NCBI GenBank assembly: GCA_027605045.1
Contig: JAQFWX010000046.1
Coordinates: 1 to 64,000, forward strand
Direction of reading: 5' to 3'
Origin: Phallus indusiatus
Taxonomy: Eukaryota; Basidiomycota; Agaricomycetes; Phallales; Phallaceae
DNA length: 64,000 nucleotides
Shown: positions 1 to 8,307 of the stretch, one piece after another
How positions within the stretch are numbered: the first letter of the stretch is position 1
How the letters are laid out: every line of letters begins with the position of its first letter
Program-made: the position numbers and the translations under genes
Notes under the pieces: model-generated
Database searches by the model: none
The model's input: the letters and a program-made list of their open reading frames with translations, nothing else
Told to the model about the DNA's origin: nothing

Positions 1-233
1 TAAACCCTAAACCCTAAACCTAAACCCTAAACCCTAAACCCTAAACCCTAAACCCTAAACCCTAAACCCTAAACCCTAAACCCTAAACCCTAAACCCTAA
101 ACCCTAAACCCTAAACCCTAAACCCTAAACCCTAAACCCTAAACTCTAAACCCTAAACCCTAAACCCTAAACCCTAAACCCTAAACCCTAAACCCTAAAC
201 CCTAAACCCTAAACCCTAAACCCTAAACCCTAA
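1..233. repeat. Telomeric repeat array (CCCTAAA)n
   Basis: About 33 head-to-tail copies of CCCTAAA read inward, so the G-rich strand is TTTAGGG running out to the chromosome end. Two variant units are visible: one short unit lacking a C near position 15-20 and a CTCTAAA unit near 143-149. This places base 1 at or next to a chromosome terminus. The repeat is the plant-type heptamer rather than the TTAGGG usual in fungi. Confidence 0.97.
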
Positions 234-249
234 CAAACTATCCTAGCGG

Positions 250-690
250 TTTTTCATCCCTCCACCAATTCCACTCACACCGGGGTTTTGACCCTCACCA
301 ATTTCCACTCACACCTGGTTTCTGTCCCTCCCCCAATTCCACTAGCACCTGGTTTTCAATCCTCCCCAATTCCACTCACACCGGGTTTCATCCCTTCCCC
401 AATTCCACTCACTCCCAGTTTCTGTCCCTCTCCCAATTCCACTAGCACCCGGTTTTCAATCCTCCCCAATTCCACTCCCATCACATTTTTGTCCCTTCCC
501 CAGCTTCATCCCTCCACCAATTCAACTCATACCAGGTTTTCGTCCCTTCCCCAATTCCACTCATACTGAACTTTTGACCTTCTGCCAATTCAACCCCCAC
601 CAGAATTTTGTCCTTCCACCAATTCCACTCACACTGTCATTCTGACCCTCCACCCCAAACTCACATCCACTTTTCATCCTCCACCAATTC
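250..690. repeat. Subtelomeric minisatellite, ~32-33 bp unit
   Basis: A degenerate tandem repeat directly inside the telomere. The core reads roughly CCAATTCCACTCACACC followed by a G/T-rich GGTTTT segment and a pyrimidine-rich CCCTCC segment. About a dozen units can be followed before the pattern fades near 690. The Pro/Thr/Ser-rich reading frame across 288-569 is a by-product of the repeat, not a gene. Confidence 0.85.
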
Positions 691-1140
691 CAAACTCCAA
701 CCATCATCCCATTTCAACCACCCAAATACAGTCCAGCATCAAAATACAACTCCACATCAACATCCAGATTAACACCCTCCACATCAATCAAATCCATCTA
801 ACTATTACCGTCTCCACTGCCCTTCTACAATCACACCAGATTCAAATATCAGATTCAACTTCTCAACTTTTCAAGATCCCAATCAGACCAAGCCCCAAAT
901 CCAGATTGAAATATAACACCAACACATCAGACCGTCACCAAAACTCCAGATTTGAACTAAAATACAACCACAATTGTTACAAGTACAACATTGTCTCGAT
1001 CAAATACTGAATGCCGTCTCAGATCCCCAAGTGACCTACACATCCTTCTACAGGGAAAACCAGAAGTCCAGAAATACTAGAACTGTAGAACCGTAAATCA
1101 AAACGTAAAAACATGTCAAGTGAAAACCAGCAAGGAACTA
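691..1140. other. Subtelomeric spacer, no gene seen
   Basis: A/C-rich, low-complexity sequence with no convincing reading frame. It leads from the minisatellite into the TTTGCGTAAAAC repeat family. Confidence 0.5.
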
Positions 1141-1148
1141 GAAGTCAG

Positions 1149-1400
1149 AGTTTGCGTAAAACAGTTCTATCCACCTCAATTCTCTTTCAAACTTATCCAA
1201 ACAAAAAACATACTAAATAAAATAATTCTCTCTGCAAATCCTATTAGACAAATCTCCCTATTTACACCCTTTCATACAAAATCAGAAATAACTAAACTTT
1301 GCGTAAAACAATTCTAGAGAGCTCATTTCTCCTTCAAATTGTACCAGAGAAAAACATACTAAATAAATTTATTTTATCTACAAACAGTACTAAATCTTCA
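1149..1400. repeat. TTTGCGTAAAAC tandem repeats, first block (2 units)
   Basis: Two related ~150-bp units have their TTTGCGTAAAAC cores at about 1151 and 1298. Each continues through a segment like CTCAATTCTCYTTCAAAYT and then ACTAAAT plus a CTCTCTACAA-like segment. The short Lys-rich reading frames here are in different frames in different units and look like repeat artefacts. Confidence 0.75.
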
Positions 1401-1821
1401 TCAGCCCCTAATCAGCTAGTATTCATTAGAAGTTCCAAAACAAAGTTCCAAAACAAAGTTCGCATTACAAGACCGAAATCACAACCAACTCAATTTCAAG
1501 TCCCAGTCTGAAATACAAGATAGCTTACACAACCCGAGACAAGCTACCAAAACAGAATTCAAGACTCCCATCTTGTGCATATATCCAGTCATAACAAGAC
1601 AAGTCCCTTACCAAAACCGAGACTTGAATCAGAGTTGAAATATTTACAAGTCAAAAAGAAATACCAGCTCAATGTCAATCCAAAAGGACTGCCAAAAGTA
1701 CCCAAGTATTACCATTCCCATCCCACTCGTCATGTCTTTGTCCATCCACCAGTTTCGACTCTCATTATTCCATCTCAACCTTCTCAGATTAAACAGTCTG
1801 AACAATCTATGTCATCATCAC
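1401..1821. other. Subtelomeric spacer left of solo LTR 1
   Basis: A-rich sequence holding a short local duplication of AGTTCCAAAACAA near 1430-1455. No gene is recognisable. Its last five bases, ATCAC at 1817-1821, form the left target-site duplication of the adjacent LTR. Confidence 0.5.
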
Positions 1822-2217
1822 TGTCAGGGTACGTCTCTGGTCTACGGTCACTCTAGTATATTAGCGTAGTATAGTATAACCTACTTAGATGCCTACGCGC
1901 TCTACGTCGGTCATACGGTACCCGGTATACCGGTCCGTATTTATCCCTCGCGTATTCTTCCGAACTCTCCCCGTTTCTCCGTTCGCTCCATTCTGCCCTA
2001 TCTCCCTCTTTCTCTACGTCATCCGTATTGTCCTCGGCTACCGTCCTTCCTATTGGTAGATAATGCACCTGATAGCTATTGGTTAGAGATAGCGTAATCA
2101 TGTATATATACAACTGTGCGCGCATGAGTAGTTCCTTGTGCTATTATAGACTGGGTTACTGGGTTATAGTAGCAGTCTGATCCTTAAGTCTAATCGCTGA
2201 ACGATCGTGCCCTAACA
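1822..2217. mobile_element. Solo LTR 1 (LTR retrotransposon), 396 bp
   Basis: The segment begins TGTCAGGGTACG and ends CCCTAACA, so the tips are imperfect inverted repeats of the TG...CA type. It is flanked by a perfect 5-bp direct repeat, ATCAC, at 1817-1821 and 2218-2222. Five-base duplications plus TG/CA ends are the signature of LTR retrotransposon integration, and the lack of gag-pol sequence indicates a solo LTR left by recombination. The reverse-strand reading frame across 1853-2125 lies inside the LTR and is not treated as a gene. A second LTR with the same tips lies at 12620-13015. Confidence 0.88.
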
Positions 2218-2760
2218 ATCACCGGTTGTTGCACAAGCTCAAGCACCAGTCCCAGCTTTACCACAACCAGCCAAACAATACCAAATCACTTATCACATAG
2301 CATATACTCACCCGTAACAAAAAATGCCCCAATACCAGTTAGTGCCTCACTGGAGAGTCACTTATAAGTTAAAATCCATACAATCAACACCTTCTACGGG
2401 AGCGGTAAAATCAGAACATTAGAATAAAACAGGATTCAAGCTAGAGTCCCATCACACCCATAACAGAAGACTGAAATCAAAATACAAGTTCCAGTTCCAG
2501 TTATTCAATCCAGAAGTAAATATTTCAAGAGTCCCACCTTATACATCCATCGTGCATATACTTACCCGTAATACAAGTTAAAAATTACCAAATCCAAGAC
2601 TCGGAACTCGTAGCAATAATATATATTTAGAGTCCGCATTGAAATTCAAGTTATGTCCAGCTCACATTCATTTATCACATAGCATATACTTACCCGTAAC
2701 CCCCGACTCGAGTTACTTCAAAACTCACCGTTAACAAAAGATTGCAAATATTTCTACTCA
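2218..2760. other. Subtelomeric spacer right of solo LTR 1
   Basis: A/C-rich sequence with several near-copies of CATAGCATATACTTACCCGTAAC (roughly 2296-2320, 2551-2575 and 2675-2702), which suggests another decayed repeat about 125-255 bp apart. No gene is visible. Confidence 0.5.
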
Positions 2761-3850
2761 GAGTTTGCGTAAAACAGATCTAACCAGCTCAATTCTCTTT
2801 CAAGCTTCTCCAAATAAAAACGTACTAAATCAAATAATTCTCTCTACAAATCATATTAGACGTACGTGAATATCTGATCAGTCAAATCTCCCTAAACCCA
2901 ACCTTTCATACAAAATCAGAAATAACTAAACTTTGCGTAAAATGGTCCTACACAGCTCAATTCTCCTTCAAATTTCTCCACAAACCGTATTAGAACTACG
3001 TGAATATCTGATCAGTCAAATCTTCCTATTACTAGCATTTCATATACAATTGGAAATAACTAAAGTTTGCGTAAAACAGTTCTATCCACCTCAATTCTCC
3101 TTCAGATTTCTCCAAACAAAACACGTATTGAATAAAATAATTTTCTTCACAATCCATATTAGGAGTACCTGAATATCTGATCAGTCATATCTTCCCATTA
3201 CCACCGTTTCATACACAATTGGAAATAACTAAACTTTGCGTAAAATAGATCTACACAGCTCAATTCTCCTTCAAGCTCCTTTAAAAAAAACGTACTCCAT
3301 CATTTAATATTCCTCACAAACTATATTAAGAGTATGTAACCGTTTCATTGGTTCAATCTCGTTATTAGAATAGTGGAATTCAAAATTGAGAATAACTCAA
3401 GTCAGAGTGCCACAGATATACAGAGATCGATTCTGCTTCAAATTGTACCAAAAAAACATACTAGATCGTTTATTTATATCTACAGGATTGCAAATATTTC
3501 CGGTCAGAAAAAACTCCCTAAGTATGAGATCGAGCGAAATATATTACAAGACCGAAATACAAGTTTGCGTAAAACAGTTTTATCCACCTCAATTTTCTTT
3601 CAATCTTCTCCAAACAAAAATCGTACTAAATAAAATAATTCTCTCTACAATTCCTATTAAAAGTACATTAATATCTGATCAGTCAAATCTCCCTATTACC
3701 AGCCTTTCATTCAAAATCAGAAATAACCAAAGTTTGCGTAAAACAGTTCTACACAGCTCATTTCTCCTTCAAATTGTACCAGAAAAAAACGTACTAAATC
3801 AATTTATTTTATCTACAAACAGTACTAAATCTTCATCAGCCCCTAATCAG
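2761..3850. repeat. TTTGCGTAAAAC tandem repeats, second block (6 units)
   Basis: Six cores lie at about 2764, 2932, 3066, 3235, 3564 and 3733. Spacings of 168, 134, 169, 329 and 169 suggest alternating unit types and one lost or decayed copy. Shared landmarks after each core are CTCAATTCTCCTTCAAA, ACGTACTAAAT and, in several units, ATCTGATCAGTCAAATC. Together with the first block this is an old subtelomeric satellite interrupted by other insertions. Reading frames such as 3386-3868 are not conserved between units and are not called as genes. Confidence 0.8.
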
Positions 3851-4082
3851 CTAGAAGACGCGGTATAGCATAAATTCATACAGTGTCATTCAAACTGCAC
3901 TTAAAGCATCCATCAAAATTACCCTTATTTTCCCTGCCCTAAAATTATTAAAAATAACTAATAGATATAACAAATAACACTACAAATTTTTATACTATAT
4001 TTCTACAACAGTTCTCACAGTACAAAGTACTATCTCCTCCAAATCAGTCTCTCCTCAAAGTAGCATGTAAATACCAATATCA
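3851..4082. other. AT-rich spacer
   Basis: No gene or clear repeat is seen; the sequence is strongly A/T-rich. Confidence 0.5.
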
Positions 4083-4168
4083 TTCTACAGAGCCCAATTC
4101 TTCTCGGAATAAAGTTCTAAAACAAGACGTACTAAATCAATTTTTTTTCTCTACAATTCTTATTAAGC
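4083..4168. repeat. Dispersed ~85-bp repeat, copy 1
   Basis: Begins TTCTACAGAGCCCAATTC, runs through GACGTACTAAATCA and a long T tract, and ends in CTCTACAA plus TTATTA. A close copy in the same orientation lies at 11619-11704. The ACGTACTAAAT core is shared with the TTTGCGTAAAAC satellite. Confidence 0.75.
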
Positions 4169-4510
4169 ATGTCTCACTAGTTTATTATGCAAACGCTCGT
4201 TTCCGAGTGTTATATACCTAAGCTACATCCATTCACTTAAATAAAACATGTTCCAAAAATTCCCTGACATAGGTATATGCGGGGTCAAAAAATAGAGAAA
4301 AAAAATCCATTCTACCCATGTTTTTTTCTTGTAATTCCGTTAAGAACTGAGCATTCTAGAGTAAAAACAATATTGCACAAACTCACTGTACTGACACTCA
4401 CCCACAGGAAGTTCCCCGAGTTCCCCGAGGCAACAAGCACCCATAAGGTTATTTGTAGACATTCTAAAAATAGCGAACCCATCTTTTTCGGTTTTTGATT
4501 TGGCCGAGTT
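4169..4510. other. Subtelomeric spacer, no gene seen
   Basis: Short reading frames exist on both strands (for example 4277-4498 and 4312-4545) but they overlap each other antisense, and neither shows a recognisable domain. Confidence 0.45.
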
Positions 4511-4590
4511 TTCGGGTCTCTAGAGCCAAAACAAAAAATTTGCACAAATGCCTCGAAAATTCACTGTAGTTTTGGCTCTACAGACCTGAA
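4511..4590. repeat. Imperfect inverted repeat (22-bp arms, 36-bp loop)
   Basis: Arm 4511-4532 (TTCGGGTCTCTAG onward) is nearly the reverse complement of 4569-4590, with two mismatches in 22 positions. It could fold as a stem-loop or be the remnant of terminal repeats of a very short element. Confidence 0.7.
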
Positions 4591-4661
4591 TTCTTCACCA
4601 AATTGAAAAAGAAAAAAACGTAGTAAATATTTTTTAAATCTCTATCAACGGCGTTATACGT

Positions 4662-4686
4662 CGGGCGCTTATCTGATAAGCGCCCG
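4662..4686. repeat. Perfect 25-bp palindrome
   Basis: CGGGCGCTTATC and GATAAGCGCCCG are exact reverse complements separated by one T. The GC-rich 12-bp arms would form a stable cruciform or hairpin. It lies just ahead of a GCGCGCGC stretch and a pyrimidine-rich segment that resembles a fungal 5' leader. Confidence 0.9.
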
Positions 4687-4689
4687 TGC

Positions 4690-5290
4690 GCGCGCAATCT
4701 TTCCTGTGTTGTACAGCTAGCTGAGTTCGAATTCAACTCTCTCACCACTCTGCCTTCCCCCACCATCCTCCCCTTCCCCATCCACCCAAATCTCCCTCAT
4801 ATTTTCGCTTTTTTCATTTATTCTACCTCTCCTCCATTCCATCCACCTATTCTACAGCGTTTTGGAGGGTTTTCTGTGCCGGATGGGTCAGATAAAGGCA
4901 AGGTTTGGATCAGTGTCATCCAGGTGAGTAGCGTTCCGGTTTTTCGTTCTTTTTTCCGTTTTTTTCTGATTTCCTGTCATCTTCCTAGGTATGTCATGCT
5001 CTCTGGAGCTGGGGACATTTCCCCTCGTCTTTTGGCAGCCTGCGGACCGGTGCACAACTTCATCATCAGCGCAACGTCCCGTTGCCGTTCATCAGGCCGC
5101 CGCTCTGAAGATCTTGAAGTGCACCGTCCCGCTCGTTGTCATCGGACAACATCTTGGTTTGAGGGCTACGTGGCCTTTGCCGGGATTATCACCACATGAC
5201 TTATGTCATGATTAATTCTTTGCGTCCAGTCGATTAAGAACGACCGTTGATGCTCCCTTCGGGGATGTAGGTGTTTTTTTACTCTCTTTA
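4690..5290 (+). other. Possible decayed promoter/leader and spliced exons
   Basis: A pyrimidine-rich run (4735-4860) is followed by a short frame from 4876, and by what looks like a normal intron of about 66 nt: GTGAGT donor near 4924 and TTCCTAG acceptor near 4989. Downstream, at 4991-5215, is a 70-80 codon frame with no recognised domain. The architecture looks like the start of a fungal transcription unit that has lost its body, or a non-coding transcript. No function can be assigned. Confidence 0.3.
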
Positions 5291-5785
5291 ATATAACGGT
5301 ATACCGTTGTTATGACGGTACACTGTTATTATGACGGTGTACCGTTATATTGACGGTATACTGTTATGTTGACGCTACGCTGTCCGTTCAACGCTACGCT
5401 GCCCATGCAACGTTATGCTGCCCGTACAACGTTACGCTGTCCGTGCAACGTTATGCTGTCTGTGCAACGTTACGCTGCCCGTGTAAACATTACGCTGCCC
5501 GCGCAACGCTACACTGCCCGCGCAACGCTACACTGCCCGTACAACGCTACACTGCCCGTACAACGCTACGCTGTCTGTGCAATGTTACACTGCCAGTATA
5601 CTGTTATGCTGTCAGTGCAGTGTTATACAGTCCGTGCAATGTTACGCTGTCCGTACAATGTTACGCGGCCAGGGTACCCTTACACCGTCAGTGTACCAGT
5701 ATGCTGTCGGTGCAGTGTTACGCTGCCAGTGTACCATTACGCTGCCACTACCAGTATACCATTACGCTCTCAGCGTACCGCTTTA
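5291..5785. repeat. 19-bp minisatellite (about 26 units)
   Basis: The unit is 19 bp, typified by CAACGCTACGCTGTCCGTT. It starts with a TATGACGGTACACTGTTAT subtype and drifts to GTGTACCATTACGCTGCCA-like units at the right end. Because 19 is not a multiple of 3, three units (57 bp) give a periodic peptide in each frame, which explains the long but meaningless reading frames at 5350-5854. Confidence 0.9.
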
Positions 5786-5883
5786 CAAGTATTTACTATA
5801 TGTATATTAACTAACATAATAAAAGTTATTATATTATTTAAACAAATACATTGAAATATACAAAAATAAAATGAACACGAACG

Positions 5884-6291
5884 TGCAGTAACACTAAGCG
5901 GAGAGTGATGCTAAGCGGAAAGCACTCTAAGCGGAGAGCACTCCAACTCACCACGGAGACTCTCACTAAGCGGAGAGGGTAGTTAAGCGGAGAGGGCAGT
6001 TAAGCGGGGAGGTATCCCAAGCGGAGAGTAGAGAGTGCTTACCGGAGAGACTCTCCTTGATCAAATGCTAAGCGGAGAGCCTGTTAAGCGGAGAGACTAC
6101 TACAAATACATTAAATATACTAACCGGAGAGGTAGAGTCACCCGAGCGATCAAATTTCGATAGACCGGAGCAATCAAAATGATGAACGCTGGTACTGAAT
6201 GGGCCAGGGACAGAACTGAATAGATCAGCCCACTTAAGCGGAGACTCTCCGCTTGCAATACCGGAGGGTCCGGTAGCTCATTCATTAGAGT
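5884..6291. repeat. AGCGGAGAG-rich dispersed repeat, copy 1
   Basis: At least seven exact AGCGGAGAG motifs, mostly in the context CTAAGCGGAGAG, plus inverted ACTCTCCGCTT copies, are packed into 400 bp. Two hairpins stand out: GGAGAG-A-CTCTCC at 6044-6056 and AAGCGGAGA-C-TCTCCGCTT at 6236-6254. The right end (CTCCGCTTGCAAT, GGAGGGTCC, ATTCATTAGAGTAG) is shared with a second copy ending near 12250. Dense short subterminal motifs in both orientations are typical of transposase-binding regions of some DNA transposons, but no transposase is seen, so the class is unknown. The truncated LINE begins immediately after it. Confidence 0.75.
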
Positions 6292-6302
6292 AGGCCCTGC
6301 AA

Positions 6303-7322
6303 ATGTTCAAAACCTTCACAGACTCCATAGACGGTTGGAGAGACACCTTCCCTACCAAACTAGATTACACTTACTCTCACTCCGGCACACACAGACATTC
6401 TAGAATAGACCGCATATACATAACCCGCAAATACCTGAAATTTGCCAATAAATGGGAGATAAATGCCCCGGCAATCCCAACTGATCACAAAATAATATCC
6501 TGCCAAATCCAATATCCCCATGAACCTAAGACAGGAAAGGGAAGATGGTACATCCCAGCATTCGTCACAGACAACAACAGCTTCCTAAGAGAAGTTTGCG
6601 ACAAAACACGTCTATCAGCCCATGAAATCCTAAACGGGCCAACCCCCCAAATAGCATACAAACAACTGAAAAACCAAATTATCCGCATAGCACGAAAATA
6701 CGCAGGGAAACACGGACAAATCCTAGAAAAGGGAATCCAAGACCTACAGAAATCCCTAGAAGGAATCAAAAATCTGGAAGGTCAAGACGAGCAAGAAAAA
6801 CGAATAAAAATCAGCACGCTGGAAGCGGAAATTTTCGAACTCACAAGAAAAAAGCACCTAAGGAAAAGGTCCAATATCTCTACCAGAGCGAAGCTGGAAA
6901 AAGAAACCATAGGCAAGCACTGGCTAAGGAAAATAAAAGAGCCGCGAAACACCAGCGCAATCACCGGTCTACACAACTCACCAGGCCCAAACCCCGGCAT
7001 AACAAAATCATCCAAACGGATGGCAGAGATAGCACGCAAACACCACGAAAACCTCCAGCAATCCGATATAGACCCCACCCAAAGCCAAGAGGAAAGAACT
7101 GCAGAAATAAGAGAAATCACCCAACAACTAACTGCCAGACTCTCCCCGGAGAGCCAGCGCGAACTAGAACACCTGATTAGTGCAGAAGAAATAAGTCACA
7201 CAATAAAAAAAGCCCCAAATGAATCTTCTGCCGGACTAGATGGCATACCAAATGAGCTATGGAAAAGACTTCTCGTGTTCACTCCTAAGAAGGAAAAAAC
7301 CAAGAAGAAATTCCCAAACTAG
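6303..7322 (+). pseudogene. LINE ORF part 1: endonuclease C-terminal half and linker
   Basis: This 339-codon frame opens inside an exonuclease-endonuclease-phosphatase (APE-type) domain. The conserved end of the fold is visible as SRIDRIYITRKY near residues 38-50 and TDHKIISCQI near 65-75, holding the substrate-binding Arg-Asp and the catalytic Asp-His. The N-terminal catalytic residues are missing. A charged, helix-rich linker follows, ending in ESSAGLDGIPNELWK, the usual entry to a LINE reverse transcriptase. The frame then closes at a stop near 7320, while homology continues in the next frame, so a one-base shift near 7318 separates it from part 2. The first stop upstream is at 6291-6293, so ATG 6303 is only the first Met of the truncated copy. 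Confidence 0.85.
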
Positions 7323-8307
7323 ATGTAGAAAAATCCTAGAAAAGGTTTTCAACGACATTGAGCTAAACGGACCCCATCCAGATCTTAAATTCAGCGAAGG
7401 TTGGCTCTGTCCAATATACAAAAAAGGGGATAAAAAAGACATTGGAAACTACCGACCAATTACAGTACTAAACACCGATTACCGAATCATGACTAAAATC
7501 CTTACAACTCGCCTAAGTCCAATAGCGAAAGAAATCATACACCCGGACCAAGCGGGTTTCATGAAAGGCAGACAAATCTTCGACCAGACAGACCTGGCAC
7601 AAACAATGGTACACTACGCCGAAACAATGGAACAAAATGGAGTGATAATAAGCCTAGACCAAGAAAAGGCCTACGATAAAATAAGGCATGACTTCTTTTG
7701 GGAATCACTAATGGCGTTAAACTTTCCAGAAAAGTTTATTAGAATAATTAAAAACCTGTACAAAAATGCAGAAACAGTAGTAATACTAAACGGAGTCCTA
7801 AGTGAACCCATAAAAATAACAAGAGGAGTTCGGCAAGGAGACCCCCTGTCCTGCCTACTATTCAACACCGCAATAGAATCCTTAGCCCAAATGCTGAGAG
7901 ACTCAAACCTTCACGGATTTGAAATACCGGCTAAAAGAGACCGCCTAATAGCATCACTGTTCGCCGACGACACAACCACATACCTCTCCTCCCTAGATAA
8001 TTTCCACGACCTAAACATCATCCTCCAAAAATGGTGTAAAGCCTCCGGAGCCAAATTTAACCTATCTAAGACCAATGTCCTACCTATAGGAACAACAGAT
8101 TACAGGTCAACAGTGATAAACACACGAAAACTAAATGTGACCCACCAAGAAATCCCAGAAAACATCCCAATTGTCCCCGACAATCAACCTGTTAGAATTT
8201 TAGGAAGCTTCATAGGTAATGGAACAGACCAGATATCAATCTGGACTCCAACGGTAGAAACTATCCGCCACAACCTCGGGATATGGAAAAAGAGCACCTC
8301 ACCCTAG
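7320..8307 (+). pseudogene. LINE ORF part 2: reverse transcriptase
   Basis: Reads in the +1 frame relative to part 1. It holds the ordered RT blocks: CPIYKKGDKKDIGNYRPI (block 1), LSPIAKEIIHPDQAGFMKGR (block 2), SLDQEKAYDKI with the first catalytic Asp (block 3/A), TRGVRQGDPLSCLLFNTAIE (block 4/B) and SLFADDTTTYL with the FADD catalytic pair at about 7960-7971 (block 5/C). GAKFNLSKTNVLP follows (block D). The enzyme copies LINE RNA into cDNA at the nicked target site. It is linked to part 1 by a shift near 7318 and to part 3 by a shift near 8293, where a TGG-A5-GAG run appears to have lost one A. The reading frame extends left to 7240 but the overlap is out of phase with the homology. Confidence 0.92.

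Noticed and set aside
1..233. Plant contamination suggested by TTTAGGG
   Set aside because: All identifiable genes in the same contig are fungal in intron style and family, so the telomere type is more likely genuine; kept as a finding.
288..569. Pro/Ser/Thr-rich 93-codon frame beside the telomere
   Set aside because: It is the translation of the ~33-bp minisatellite and changes with the repeat; no gene features.
5350..5854. Three long overlapping Cys/Tyr/Ala-rich frames
   Set aside because: All are readings of the 19-bp tandem repeat in different phases (3 x 19 = 57), so periodic peptide is expected by arithmetic.
5291..6291. CRISPR-like array
   Set aside because: Units are contiguous or irregular, with no unique spacers of constant length and no cas genes; the genome is eukaryotic.
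6265..6310. Functional tRNA gene (A-box-like GGTAGCTCATTCATTAGAG)
   Set aside because: No matching B box, anticodon stem or acceptor 3' half downstream; the sequence runs straight into LINE coding sequence.
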